Source: Marinarcus sediminis (GTDB lineage Bacteria > Campylobacterota > Campylobacteria > Campylobacterales > Arcobacteraceae). From it: a DNA stretch of 64,000 nt. Positions 36,941-46,162 of this stretch are shown here, piece after piece; positions within the stretch are counted from its first letter, which is position 1, and every line of letters begins with the position of its first letter. The translations under genes and the position numbers were made by a program. Location: NCBI RefSeq assembly GCF_048571275.1, contig NZ_CP182357.1, positions 2,294,001 through 2,358,000 of the forward strand, given 5' to 3'. The notes beneath the pieces were generated by a model. That model was not told the origin of the DNA. It worked only from the letters and a program-made list of their open reading frames with translations, and made no database searches.

Positions 36941-38017
36941 ATGTTAAATTTTGAAATGTATGAGTGGGTCAATATTTTAGGTTTGATTATTGGTTTGGTT
37001 TTTGGTGCAGTTGCACAAGCAAAACAGTTTTGTTTCAGTGGCTCAATCAAAGATTATATTTTAACCAAATCGACCAAACGAGGCGCCTCTGTTATTATGG
37101 CAATGATTGTTGCCATTGTTGCCTCAGCTGTGGTTTCTTCTTTATTTGAACTGGATTTTACCACAACGCAATATTACAAAAGCAACATCAACTACGTTAC
37201 CATTATTTTAGGTGGCAGTTTGTTTGGTGCGGGCATGATGTTAGCCGATGGCTGCAGTAACCGTCAGTTGGTCAAGTTTGCACAAGGGGACTCCAACTCG
37301 CTTATTACAATTGTTTTTGTTGCCATTTTTGCCTATGCTACGGCAAAAGGTTTTTTATATGGTTTATTTTCACCCCTTACAAATAATTCTACATTGATAG
37401 AATGGTCCTCTTTTATTCAAAACAGTACCATGAATATCTACGTTATTGTGGGAATTTTAGTTCTTTTTTTACTCTATTTAATCAAAGACATTAAAAGAAT
37501 TATGACCTTAGGCGATGGTGTTATTATTGGATTGTTGGTCGCTTTGGCTTGGTACGTTACGGGAGTTTTAGGGGAAGAGAGCATGGAGAGAATTATCCCT
37601 TTAACGGGAATTACTTTTGTTTACCCCACCGCACAAAGTGTTGAACTTTTTATGTTTTATCAAGTCAATGAACTCTCTTTTGCCATCAGTTTGGTATGTG
37701 GCGTTTTATTAGGCACATTTGTTATGACTTTTTTTAATAAAAAATACAGTTTTGGATGTACTGCCAGTCAAAATCTGAACCGAACCAAATACAATATGCT
37801 GGGTGGTGCACTTATGGGTACGGGTGGCGTTTTATCGATTGGTTGTACTGTGGGGCAAGGTTTAACAGGGCTTTCAACACTGGCGGTAGCTTCGGGTGTG
37901 GCAATTGCCTCTATTTTACTTTCAGGAACCATCACTGCACTCATACTTAATAAATACAATAAACTGCCAATGTGTTTTATTTTCGAGTGGCAAGACAGAC
38001 CTGACTACCAAATATAG
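36941..38017 (+). CDS. YeeE/YedE-family sulphur-compound transporter
   Basis: The 358-residue protein has about 9-10 membrane helices and four Cys-containing motifs: KQFCFSG (about 27), DGCSNRQL (about 105), FGCTASQN (about 272) and IGCTVGQGLTG (about 300). These paired Cys-Gly motifs are characteristic of TsuA/YeeE thiosulfate transporters. No sulphurtransferase TusA partner is adjacent. Confidence 0.83.
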   Translation: MLNFEMYEWVNILGLIIGLVFGAVAQAKQFCFSGSIKDYILTKSTKRGASVIMAMIVAIVASAVVSSLFELDFTTTQYYKSNINYVTIILGGSLFGAGMMLADGCSNRQLVKFAQGDSNSLITIVFVAIFAYATAKGFLYGLFSPLTNNSTLIEWSSFIQNSTMNIYVIVGILVLFLLYLIKDIKRIMTLGDGVIIGLLVALAWYVTGVLGEESMERIIPLTGITFVYPTAQSVELFMFYQVNELSFAISLVCGVLLGTFVMTFFNKKYSFGCTASQNLNRTKYNMLGGALMGTGGVLSIGCTVGQGLTGLSTLAVASGVAIASILLSGTITALILNKYNKLPMCFIFEWQDRPDYQI

Positions 38018-38029
38018 GTATACCCTTTT

Positions 38030-38644
38030 ATGAATTGGCTTGCACATATCTTTTTGTCTGAAAAAAGTATCGATTTTCAAATCGGAAATTATTTGGCAGA
38101 TCCACTCAAAGGAAGAGTTTGGGAAGGTTCAAGTCAAGAGATAAAAAAAGGGATGTCTGTTCATAAAATCATTGATTCCTATACCGATTCACACACACTG
38201 TTTTTGCAAAGCAAAGCGCGCTTAGGCGACAAAGGTTTACTCAAAGCGTTGATCATTGATTTGACGTACGACTATTTGCTGACAAAAAACTGGCACCACT
38301 TTTGCAATGAAGATATAGAGACTTTTTTAGACTCATTTTACAGCCAAGCCATCAAAACACTTCCCCATTTACCTCTTCACGCAAGCCAACCACTTAAACG
38401 TATGGTTGAGTTTGATTTATTAAACAAATATCAAAACTTAACACACTTACGTGAAGCTTTTGAACGTATTGATAAAAGGCTCTCAACAAGGCTTGCCAAA
38501 CGAGACACAGCAAGCGCTTATTTTCATAAAGTTTCACAAAACATTGATTGTATTGAAGAGGATTTTATGCTTTTTTTCCCTCAACTGTGCCAAAAAACCA
38601 AAGAACACATGGACAAAAATAGACTCACACACTGGAAAATCTGA
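38030..38644 (+). CDS. Acyl carrier protein phosphodiesterase-like protein (AcpH/DUF479)
   Basis: The 204-residue protein starts MNWLAHIFLS and has IGNYLADPLKG and the HKIIDSYTDSH metal-ligand region, matching the AcpH family, which hydrolyses the 4'-phosphopantetheine of acyl carrier protein. It lies 12 bp downstream of the YeeE gene, probably in the same transcript. The functional link is unclear. Confidence 0.85.
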   Translation: MNWLAHIFLSEKSIDFQIGNYLADPLKGRVWEGSSQEIKKGMSVHKIIDSYTDSHTLFLQSKARLGDKGLLKALIIDLTYDYLLTKNWHHFCNEDIETFLDSFYSQAIKTLPHLPLHASQPLKRMVEFDLLNKYQNLTHLREAFERIDKRLSTRLAKRDTASAYFHKVSQNIDCIEEDFMLFFPQLCQKTKEHMDKNRLTHWKI

Positions 38645-38672
38645 ACTTTACGGTGTAACTAAAAGGTAATAA

Positions 38673-38710
38673 TTCTCCTATAAAATTTTGTATTTTTTAA
38701 AATAGGAGAA
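38673..38710 (+). promoter_or_regulatory. Hairpin covering the ribosome site of the phosphate transporter gene
   Basis: TTCTCCTAT (38673-38681) is the exact complement of ATAGGAGAA (38702-38710), which includes the Shine-Dalgarno AGGAG three bases before the ATG of the PiT gene (38714). If formed, the 9-bp stem with a 20-base AT-rich loop would hide the ribosome site, so translation could be controlled by a protein, metabolite or temperature. Confidence 0.55.
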
Positions 38711-38713
38711 GGA

Positions 38714-40294
38714 ATGACAACTACGAATAGTTACACTGCTGATTCAAAACTGAGCATTATTTTTGCATTGGGTTTTATAGCAGTTGTTGGATATTTTTTA
38801 TATTGGGGTTCTGCTTATACCAATAATAACCATGCTGTTATATTCGTATTAGCAACACTCTTTGGTGTGTTTATGGCATTTAATATTGGGGGAAATGATG
38901 TTGCAAACTCTTTTGGTACAAGTGTAGGAGCTGGAACACTGACCATCAAACAAGCCTTAATTGTTGCGGCTATTTTTGAAGTCAGTGGTGCAGTTATTGC
39001 TGGTGGAGAGGTGACAAAAACCATACGTAAAGGAATTGTGGATTTATCGGAAATTGCGGTTGAACCTATGCAGTTTGTTTATATTATGATGTCTGCACTT
39101 TTTGCCGCAGCGCTTTGGTTACTTATTGCAACCAAAAAAGGGTGGCCTGTCTCAACCACACACTCAATTATCGGAGGTATCGTAGGAAGTTCTATTACCT
39201 TAGGTCTTTTAATAGGTGGTGCTGATACGGGTTTTGCTTTGGTCAAATGGGATAAAATTGGCACCATTGCATTTTCTTGGGTACTTTCACCTGTCCTTGG
39301 GGGAATTGTCTCTTATACTCTGTATTATCAAATCAAAAAATATGTTCTAATTTACAATGAAGAGAGTGCCGACAAATTAAAATCGATTAAAAAAGAGAAA
39401 AAAAGACATAAAGAGGAGCACAAACAAGCGTTTGAAAGACTTTCAGAACTGCAACAACTCTCTTACACAAACTCAATGGCAAGAGATGCACACACCATAA
39501 AAGACGATGATTTTGAGCTTGAAGATCTTGAGTCAGATTACTACAAAAAGATTTATGAAATTGAGAAAAAACAAGACAATGTCAATGCCACAAAAGCACT
39601 TGAAACCTATGTTCCTATGATTGCTGCCATTGGGGGTATGCTTATTTGTGGCATGTTGTTGTTTAAAGGGTTAAAAAACATGCACTTAGGCTTAAGTTCA
39701 ATTGATAACTACCTTATCATTGGAATGATTGGTGCTTTTATTTGGTTGGCAACGGTTATTTTTGCTAAAACGCTCAAAGGAAAAGATTTAGACCGTTCAA
39801 CGTTTCTTATGTTCAGTTGGATGCAAGTGTTTACTGCATCTGGTTTTGCATTCAGTCATGGTTCTAATGATATTGCCAATGCAATTGGACCCTTTGCGGC
39901 TATTTTAGACATTATTCGAACTGGACAAATTGGTTCAACAGCGGCAGTTCCAACCATTGCTATGTTGACGTTTGGTATTGCTTTGATTGTGGGATTGTGG
40001 TTTATTGGAAAAGAAGTCATTCAAACTGTCGGACACAATTTAACCAAAATGCACCCTGCTTCTGGATTTTCTGCAGAATTAGCAGCAGCGGGGGTGGTGA
40101 TGATTGCTTCACTTTTAGGACTTCCTGTGTCAAGCACACACATTTTAATTGGTGCGGTTCTTGGAGTGGGTATGGTCAATCATAATACCAACTGGGAACT
40201 GATGAAACCAATTGCAATGGCATGGGTCATTACCTTACCAGCAGCTGGAATACTCTCTGCGCTTACGTTTATTGGTTTAAGAAACTTTTTTTAG
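38714..40294 (+). CDS. PiT-family inorganic phosphate transporter
   Basis: The 526-residue membrane protein has the duplicated PiT signature: FNIGGNDVANSFGTSVGAG (about 55) and FSHGSNDIANAIGPFAAI (about 380), with VSTTHSIIGGIVG and VSSTHILIGAVLGVG. A charged cytoplasmic loop (about 210-290) separates the halves. It imports phosphate by proton or sodium symport. An inverted repeat overlaps its ribosome site. Confidence 0.95.
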   Translation: MTTTNSYTADSKLSIIFALGFIAVVGYFLYWGSAYTNNNHAVIFVLATLFGVFMAFNIGGNDVANSFGTSVGAGTLTIKQALIVAAIFEVSGAVIAGGEVTKTIRKGIVDLSEIAVEPMQFVYIMMSALFAAALWLLIATKKGWPVSTTHSIIGGIVGSSITLGLLIGGADTGFALVKWDKIGTIAFSWVLSPVLGGIVSYTLYYQIKKYVLIYNEESADKLKSIKKEKKRHKEEHKQAFERLSELQQLSYTNSMARDAHTIKDDDFELEDLESDYYKKIYEIEKKQDNVNATKALETYVPMIAAIGGMLICGMLLFKGLKNMHLGLSSIDNYLIIGMIGAFIWLATVIFAKTLKGKDLDRSTFLMFSWMQVFTASGFAFSHGSNDIANAIGPFAAILDIIRTGQIGSTAAVPTIAMLTFGIALIVGLWFIGKEVIQTVGHNLTKMHPASGFSAELAAAGVVMIASLLGLPVSSTHILIGAVLGVGMVNHNTNWELMKPIAMAWVITLPAAGILSALTFIGLRNFF

Positions 40295-40305
40295 TCGTTA
40301 CAACA

Positions 40306-40339
40306 TATTGGGGTATGGAAAAAATTTCATACCCCAATA
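40306..40339. terminator. Convergent-gene terminator hairpin
   Basis: TATTGGGGTATG and CATACCCCAATA form a 12-bp stem (with GAAA/TTT above it) between the convergent PiT and LysE genes. No strong T-run follows on either strand, so efficiency is unclear. Confidence 0.65.
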
Positions 40340-40364
40340 CCCAAAGTTTAAAATTTGTTCTGTC

Positions 40365-40997
40365 TTAATTGTGGTTTTTCAATTGCAACAAACCTACACC
40401 CATGGTAATAAACAATCCACCCGTGATTTTATTGAACCAATTCATTCTGTTTTTGTTGCTCAACCACACTTTTGATTTTTTAGCCAACGAGGCATACGTA
40501 CATAACGAACAAAACGAAATGGTTAAAAACAGAAACGTCATAATAAAAAACTGTTCGGCAATAGGACGTTGAGTATCTAAAAATTGTGGGAAAATTGCAG
40601 TGAAAAACAAGATGGGTTTAGGGTTGGTCACGGCTAAAAAAAAGGCTTCGTAAAAATAGGCTTTTTTGCTTTTAATTTTGTAGTTTTTTTCCACAGCATC
40701 AAAAGTAATGACACCTTTGTTTCTTAAAAATTTAATCCCCAAATAGATTAAATACGCAGCCCCAATGACTTTGACTGCAATAAAAAGTGTCATTGAGGTG
40801 GTTAATAACACACCCAAACCCAATATTGCAGCAGTAGATAAAATAAAAAGACCCAAAATATTGCCAAAAGAGGCAAGTGCTACGGTTTTCATGTCGGTTC
40901 GTAAACCATTGGCAATGGCTAAAAAGATAGCGGGACCGGGACTGGTAATATAAAACAAAGCCACAACGGCATAGGCGAAAAAGAGTTCACTGTTCAT
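40365..40997 (-). CDS. LysE/RhtB-family amino-acid exporter
   Basis: The 210-residue protein has about six helices and the signature ITSPGPAIFLAIANGLRTD near the N-terminus plus FLAVTNPKPILFFTAIFPQF in the middle, both hallmarks of LysE/RhtB exporters. It should export a hydrophilic amino acid or related metabolite. A second family member is at 46163-46786. Confidence 0.9.
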   Translation of the reverse strand: MNSELFFAYAVVALFYITSPGPAIFLAIANGLRTDMKTVALASFGNILGLFILSTAAILGLGVLLTTSMTLFIAVKVIGAAYLIYLGIKFLRNKGVITFDAVEKNYKIKSKKAYFYEAFFLAVTNPKPILFFTAIFPQFLDTQRPIAEQFFIMTFLFLTISFCSLCTYASLAKKSKVWLSNKNRMNWFNKITGGLFITMGVGLLQLKNHN

Positions 40998-41066
40998 TGG
41001 TATCCTTAGGTATATAATCGTAATTATACTCCAGCAATGTCACACAAATAAAATGAAATCGTGCTC

Positions 41067-41294
41067 TTATTTTTTGTTTCTTTTTTTTGACGCTTTTGCC
41101 ATTTTGGCTTTTTTCTTTGCTTTTTCCTTAGCTAGGGCTAAATTGGCTGCTTTTCTGGCATTGACAATTTGTTCGTTTTCATATCGCTCTTGTGAAAATC
41201 CGACTCGCACAGCATTTTTGTTTTGATTGGCAGTTGCGGCAAGTTTTTCACCTTTGGCACTTTTAACGCTGTTATTGTTTTGACTTTTTGACAT
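41067..41294 (-). CDS. Small, very basic uncharacterised protein
   Basis: A 75-residue protein with about one-quarter Lys and a C-terminus of AKKKAKMAKASKKRNKK. The N-terminal half is Asn/Gln-rich. It may bind RNA, DNA or the ribosome, but no domain is recognised. It has a plausible TTAGGTTC-type ribosome site. Confidence 0.55.
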   Translation of the reverse strand: MSKSQNNNSVKSAKGEKLAATANQNKNAVRVGFSQERYENEQIVNARKAANLALAKEKAKKKAKMAKASKKRNKK

Positions 41295-41423
41295 AATTGA
41301 ACCTAATTTTTTAATGTTCGCATTGTAGTAAAAAGTTCATAAGAAAGCGATTACAGTTCAACTCTTATCATTCTTTTACATCTTTAATGCTACTATCACA
41401 CCAATAAAACATCAAGGATGCCC

Positions 41424-41918
41424 ATGCAAACAGATATGACAAAAATAGCGAACGTAATTTTATACATGTTGCATAAACAAGTCAAACACTTAAACGATAA
41501 AAAACTCTCTATCATGCTCTTTTTGATGGATTACAACCACACCAAATATTGTGGCAAAAAAATCTTTGCCGATGAGTATATTAAAAATGCAAGAAACCCT
41601 GAACCCAAAATGCTCAGTGAAATTTTCGACATCATCGCCAATGAAGAGGACTTGGACGAAGAAGATGAACGACTCTACCTCATTCAAGAGCTTTTAGACT
41701 TTTTAGACATTGAAGTGGAAGTCAAAGAGAAGTTTATAGAACTGCGATTTTTAAAAATGGAAGAAGAGTACGACGAATCCATTTTCACCAAAGATGAACT
41801 AAAAACCATCTACAAAGTCGTTGCTGATTATCACGACATGAGCGTAAGAAATATCGCCAATGCGTGCTTCAAACTCGATGAAGTAAGAAAAACTGCCCTA
41901 GGCGAAAAAATACTCTAA
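41424..41918 (+). CDS. Panacea/SocA-like (DUF4065) domain protein
   Basis: About 164 residues from the ATG at 41424. The upstream ATG at 41418 touches the AAGG ribosome site and is unlikely. The region IANVILYML, LNDKKLSIMLFLMDYNHTKY and CGKKIFADEYI...NPEP follows the Panacea-domain pattern of SocA and other antitoxins that handle diverse toxins. The C-terminus is acidic and helical. A PemK/MazF-like gene lies 113 bp downstream in the same direction, so the two may be a toxin-antitoxin pair. The pairing is inferred. Confidence 0.7.
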   Translation: MQTDMTKIANVILYMLHKQVKHLNDKKLSIMLFLMDYNHTKYCGKKIFADEYIKNARNPEPKMLSEIFDIIANEEDLDEEDERLYLIQELLDFLDIEVEVKEKFIELRFLKMEEEYDESIFTKDELKTIYKVVADYHDMSVRNIANACFKLDEVRKTALGEKIL

Positions 41919-42031
41919 TCACTTTATCTCTCAAAAATAATCCTACATAAACACTTTGTCTCTTTTTTACAATAGAGAAACAAAAAAGCGAAGAGATTTA
42001 TCTCTTCACGAGAGGTAGGTATTAGTTAAAA

Positions 42032-42328
42032 GTGGAACAAAATATTGGCTATGAAGTTTATGGAAAGGGTGAAGAATTTTTAAGACCCGTTTTGGTACTT
42101 AGAAAGTTTTCAAAAGAGAGTTTTCTAGGTATTCCACGTACAAGTTCAAAAAAAGACAATATGTTTCATTTTGAATTTACACCAATTCATAAACAAAAAA
42201 CTAACTACGCAATGCTTTCTCAAATAAAACTTTTTTCAGCCAAAAGAATACATGATAAGATGGGTAAAATTTCTATTGAAGATTTTGAGAAAATGAAAAT
42301 AAAATTGAAAGATTTAATTGAATTGTAA
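42032..42328 (+). CDS. PemK/MazF-family toxin, N-terminally short
   Basis: 98 residues from a GTG: NIGYEVYGKGEEFLRPVLVL, FLGIPRTS and YAMLSQIKLFSAKRIHDKMG match the PemK/MazF endoribonuclease family. Family members usually have about 35-40 more N-terminal residues including the first beta strand. In this frame a TAG at 42023-42025 blocks extension, and no ATG or good ribosome site is seen. It may be truncated or inactive. The hairpin at 42335-42352 follows the stop. Confidence 0.65.
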   Translation: MEQNIGYEVYGKGEEFLRPVLVLRKFSKESFLGIPRTSSKKDNMFHFEFTPIHKQKTNYAMLSQIKLFSAKRIHDKMGKISIEDFEKMKIKLKDLIEL

Positions 42329-42334
42329 TATACT

Positions 42335-42367
42335 CCCCTAAAAGATTAGGGGCTTCCTGCAAGCAGG
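42335..42367. repeat. Two adjacent hairpins after the pemK-like gene
   Basis: CCCCTAA-AAGA-TTAGGGG is a perfect 7-bp stem-loop (42335-42352), directly followed by CCTGC-AA-GCAGG (42356-42367). There is no T-run, so a standard terminator is not convincing. Such hairpins are also found at the ends of IS200/IS605-type elements, but no transposase lies here. Confidence 0.5.
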
Positions 42368-42620
42368 TTGGTTTATAATAAAAGTGTAGTATAAAATAAA
42401 ATCTTAGTCAAGTTATATGCAAGTTTAATTTGCCTTGCTTTTGTAATTACACTTTGAAGCTGAATCTTCATTTAAAATTCATAGGAAAGAGTTTAAAGTA
42501 TAGGGATTTAGTTCAGACTTTACTAAGATATCAAGATTGAGTTTCCTTAAAACGTCAGTCTTTCGTCAGTATCGAAAAACCAAATAACGTTGTAAACTAC
42601 TGAAACACCCCATAAAATCG

Positions 42621-42696
42621 TGGTGGAGACGATCGGGTTCGAACCGACGACCCCAACGCTGCCAGCGTTGTGCTCTCCCAGCTGAGCTACGTCCCC
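42621..42696 (-). tRNA. tRNA-Ala (anticodon GGC)
   Basis: On the minus strand: acceptor GGGGACG/CGTCTCC with one G-U pair, D-arm TAGCTCAGCTGGGAGAGC, anticodon stem CAACG/CGTTG with the loop CTGGCAG (anticodon GGC), T-loop TTCGAAC, discriminator A and encoded CCA (42621-42623). The 42368-42620 stretch next to its 3' end holds only short open pieces and no gene I can support. Confidence 0.96.
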
Positions 42697-42763
42697 ATTT
42701 TTTTAAGAAGGGTATTATAGCAAATAAAAAAACATTTTTACCTAAAATTGAATTATTTTTTTA

Positions 42764-43678
42764 TTATATGTCATCTAAGAGTGAACCTAAGAAGAAATTG
42801 TTGTGTTCTAAAAGCTCATCATTGGCTCTTTTAATCCCATGTGGTTCATTTTTATTGCCATGTATAAGTATGATACTGCCATTGTGAATGTGTTCACTTT
42901 TGTTCATCCAGGTGTCAGTTCCTACAGAAATAAGCCCTAAAGCTTTGATTGTTTTTACAACCTTTTCGTTGGATATTAATCCGGGAAATCGCAAAACAAT
43001 TGTGGGGGCAATGCCATACGACAAAAGGAGTTTTTCATTCTCTAAAATCTCTTTTTCCACATCTACTTTTGGCATGAGTAAAAAGTTTTTTTCATTTTCA
43101 AGCTTTTTATTGTACGGATGCGAAAAGGTATGATTTCCCCAAGTAATGTCCAAAAAACCGCTCTTTTGTAGTTCTAAAAGTTCTAAAAAGTTTTTTTGAT
43201 GTTTTTCTATCCACTTGCCTGAAACAAAAATTGTTAAAGCGATGGCTTTGCCTTTATAGTATTTGTCGATTAACTCTTTAAAAAAAGCTCTCTCGTACCC
43301 TACTTTTGAAGAAGGACACATATCTATGGTCAAATAGGTGTTTTGTGTGTCGATGTGTTTTAAGCCGTAGTTATAGATTGGATATGGGGCGTTGTTGTAT
43401 TGATTTAAAATGTCATTGTATCGGCTTTGGTGTGGAGTGTTTTGGATTTTATTTCGTAACAACTCTTGTTTTATGATTTTTGTTTTTAAACTCTTTTCAT
43501 TGACAATCAAAAAATAACTCTCATTTTCTTGGATAAAAGAGCGCAAAATTGTATAGTTTTGATTTTCATAAGTGATGCTTTGGTGTAAAACGTTGTAGTT
43601 GGTTACCTCTTTGGGGGTTACTTGTTCAGCCAGAACAAAAGAGAATAAACAAAACAAAAAAAGAAGAATAATTTTCAT
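42764..43678 (-). CDS. Exported polysaccharide deacetylase-like protein
   Basis: The 304-residue protein has a signal peptide (about 1-17). The TIDMCPSSK stretch (Asp about 119) and TWGNHTFSHPYNKK (His-x-x-x-His, about 182-186), with VLRFPG and VGTDTW further on, follow the NodB/CE4 deacetylase motif order. It probably removes acetyl groups from a cell-wall or surface glycan in the periplasm. Some motif positions are shifted, so the substrate is uncertain. Confidence 0.8.
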   Translation of the reverse strand: MKIILLFLFCLFSFVLAEQVTPKEVTNYNVLHQSITYENQNYTILRSFIQENESYFLIVNEKSLKTKIIKQELLRNKIQNTPHQSRYNDILNQYNNAPYPIYNYGLKHIDTQNTYLTIDMCPSSKVGYERAFFKELIDKYYKGKAIALTIFVSGKWIEKHQKNFLELLELQKSGFLDITWGNHTFSHPYNKKLENEKNFLLMPKVDVEKEILENEKLLLSYGIAPTIVLRFPGLISNEKVVKTIKALGLISVGTDTWMNKSEHIHNGSIILIHGNKNEPHGIKRANDELLEHNNFFLGSLLDDI

Positions 43679-43762
43679 GGGAACTCTCTAAATAAAAAAA
43701 AAGATTATAGCACAGAAGAGAAATGAATAATTATATTATTCCTTGGCACTTTCAATACAAAG

Positions 43763-45919
43763 CTACTCTTTATGCAATACCACTTTATTTCTGCCTCTCT
43801 CTTTTGCTTCATAAAGGGCGTTATCGGCTCGTTTAATTATGGTGTCTATGGTATCGCCTTGCTTAAATATGGTAACACCAAAACTGACCGTTTTTGTTCC
43901 CACTTGTTCAAAATCGTGGTTTTCTATGGTTTTTCTGATCTGATTAATCACTTTTACGATTTCATCTTCATTGGATTCAAAACAGACAATAATAAACTCT
44001 TCGCCCCCGTATCTTCCCACAAAATCAGTTTTTCGAAGACTGTTTCTTAAAATGTTGGCAATTTCAATGAGCACATTGTCGCCTGTTTGGTGACCAAAGG
44101 TGTCATTAACCTCTTTAAAATGGTCAATATCTAATATGGTAAGACTGAAGTTGCAATCAAATCTTTCGCATCGGTTTATCTCCAGTTGCAATAACTCTTC
44201 GAGTTTTCGTCGATTGTATAAATTGGTGAGTTTATCAATGGTGGCAAGTCGTTCTAACTTTTTATTTTTTACTTCAATATCTTTTTGGGCTTGTTTGAGT
44301 AACTCATTGGATTTTGCAATTTTTCTGTTCCAATAAAGAATAAGACAAAAGATAAAAACAACCCCCGCACTCCCTTTCCAAACTAAACTGTAATCAATGC
44401 TTTTTTCATATCTGATTGAAGTCCATTTATTTAAAATATTTCGGTACATATCCGAAGGAATACTTTTGACCGTTTTTTGCATGATATTGAATAAAATATC
44501 ATCGTCATTTCTCACCGCAACTCGAAGTTGTAAGCTTTCAGACAATTGACCCGCAATTTTTAACTCTCCAAAATATTTGGTTTGAAATTCGTGTCCTATG
44601 CTCGCCAAAGCGTCAATATAAGCAAAAATTTCTCCTTCTTTAACTTTGTTTAAACCCTCTTCTATGTTATGGGTTTCTACAATATTCAAAAAAGGATATT
44701 TTTCTTTTAATGTCTCAACAAATCCATAACCTTTGGTGATACCAATTTTTTTGCCTCTTAAATCTGACATTTCATTGATAAAAGCATCATCTATTTTATT
44801 GGCAATGACCAATGGAATTTCCAAATACGAATCTGTAAAATGAAAGTTCTTTTTTCGTTCTGGTGTTTCCATACTCACCATTAAAATATCACATTTCTTT
44901 TGTTTTAAATACTCTAAAGATTGACTCCAACTTGACGTTTTGACAAGGTTAAATTTAGCAGAAAGAATTTTTTCAAAGAGTTTATAAAAGTCTGAACTCA
45001 TCCCTGAGTGTTCACCTTTTGTATCTAATCCTTCAAAAGGTAACCAGTTTGGATCCATACAATACTGTATGACATGACCGTCGATATAAGCAGTTTCGCG
45101 TTCGCTTAATTCAATGTGTTGATCACCAAACTCTTTAATGGAACCAATCCATTTATTGATCAATTTGTTTTTTTCATCTTTACTGATTGCATCTAAAGAT
45201 TTTTGTATGATAGAACCCAACACGGGTTGAGTAAAGTGTACTCCAAATCGTAAATCTTCGATGGTTTTATCGGAGACTTTAAATTCATCGGCAAGTCGTA
45301 TATTGGTATATCCATACTTTTTAATCAAATAGTTTATGGCAGTTAAGTTTTCAATGGCAGCATCGATTTTGCCCAAAGATACATCTTTGGTTAAATCCAA
45401 TAAACTGGTATAAGGCTTTAAATCAAAAAGTGCTAAATCTTGGAGCTCTTTTTGATAAAAGATGTCTTTTGTAATACCCACTTTTTTACCCTTAAGACTC
45501 TGCAGACCATCGTATGTTCCAAAGTCATCTCTTAAAAATATCATAATAGGTATATCGTAATAAGAAGTGGTATAAAAAGTAAAAGCAGCTCTTTGTTTTG
45601 TGTATGAAATACTTGATATCATATCCACTTTGTTCTCTTTAAACAAATTTAAAACCATACTCCAAGAAGCCATAACTTTTTCAAACTTAAGACCAGATTT
45701 TTTTGAAATCAGTTCAAGCAAATCGTGTTCAAAGCCTACAGGTTTTCCCTCTTCAACAAACGTAAAAGGGGTGTAATCTTGCATCATAGAAATTTTTATT
45801 TTTGGATGAGTAGCGATAAACTCTTTTTCCTCTTTTGTAAAATTCAGAGGTTGCGCAAGTGCGTGTAGCGAAAAATAGAAAAGTAAAAATAGGTGTAATA
45901 ATATTGTTTTCAACTTCAT
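43763..45919 (-). CDS. Diguanylate cyclase with two periplasmic solute-binding domains
   Basis: The 718-residue protein has a signal peptide, two tandem SBP_bac_3 domains (about 25-255 and 275-490), a membrane helix (about 510-530), a coiled linker and a GGDEF domain (about 560-718). The active loop is GGEEF (about 636) and an RKTD inhibitory site sits five residues before it. Both motifs are intact, so it should make c-di-GMP in response to amino-acid-like ligands. It could feed the LapD-like receptor at 8372-10504, an inference from shared second messenger only. Confidence 0.93.
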   Translation of the reverse strand: MKLKTILLHLFLLFYFSLHALAQPLNFTKEEKEFIATHPKIKISMMQDYTPFTFVEEGKPVGFEHDLLELISKKSGLKFEKVMASWSMVLNLFKENKVDMISSISYTKQRAAFTFYTTSYYDIPIMIFLRDDFGTYDGLQSLKGKKVGITKDIFYQKELQDLALFDLKPYTSLLDLTKDVSLGKIDAAIENLTAINYLIKKYGYTNIRLADEFKVSDKTIEDLRFGVHFTQPVLGSIIQKSLDAISKDEKNKLINKWIGSIKEFGDQHIELSERETAYIDGHVIQYCMDPNWLPFEGLDTKGEHSGMSSDFYKLFEKILSAKFNLVKTSSWSQSLEYLKQKKCDILMVSMETPERKKNFHFTDSYLEIPLVIANKIDDAFINEMSDLRGKKIGITKGYGFVETLKEKYPFLNIVETHNIEEGLNKVKEGEIFAYIDALASIGHEFQTKYFGELKIAGQLSESLQLRVAVRNDDDILFNIMQKTVKSIPSDMYRNILNKWTSIRYEKSIDYSLVWKGSAGVVFIFCLILYWNRKIAKSNELLKQAQKDIEVKNKKLERLATIDKLTNLYNRRKLEELLQLEINRCERFDCNFSLTILDIDHFKEVNDTFGHQTGDNVLIEIANILRNSLRKTDFVGRYGGEEFIIVCFESNEDEIVKVINQIRKTIENHDFEQVGTKTVSFGVTIFKQGDTIDTIIKRADNALYEAKERGRNKVVLHKE

Positions 45920-46162
45920 ATCCCTTAACTATTTTAATACAATTTTTATATTAACTAATCTTATATTAAAACTTCTACTTAATTCATAATTTTTATACTT
46001 ATTTCACTTGCCCAATTAATTTTTTAGAGTCCATTTTTCTCTTTAAACATTCAAAGGGATTCTGTTTATTAAGTTGTTCAAATATTTTTCAAATCAAATC
46101 TCTCAATTTATATGTTTATTAAATCAATTCAAATATAATGCTTCACTTTAAAAGGATTCACT

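Noticed and set aside
42480..42590. Short plus-strand open piece resembling a protein tail (YRDLVQTLLRYQD)
   Set aside because: It is only a few residues long, with no start or family match that I can support.
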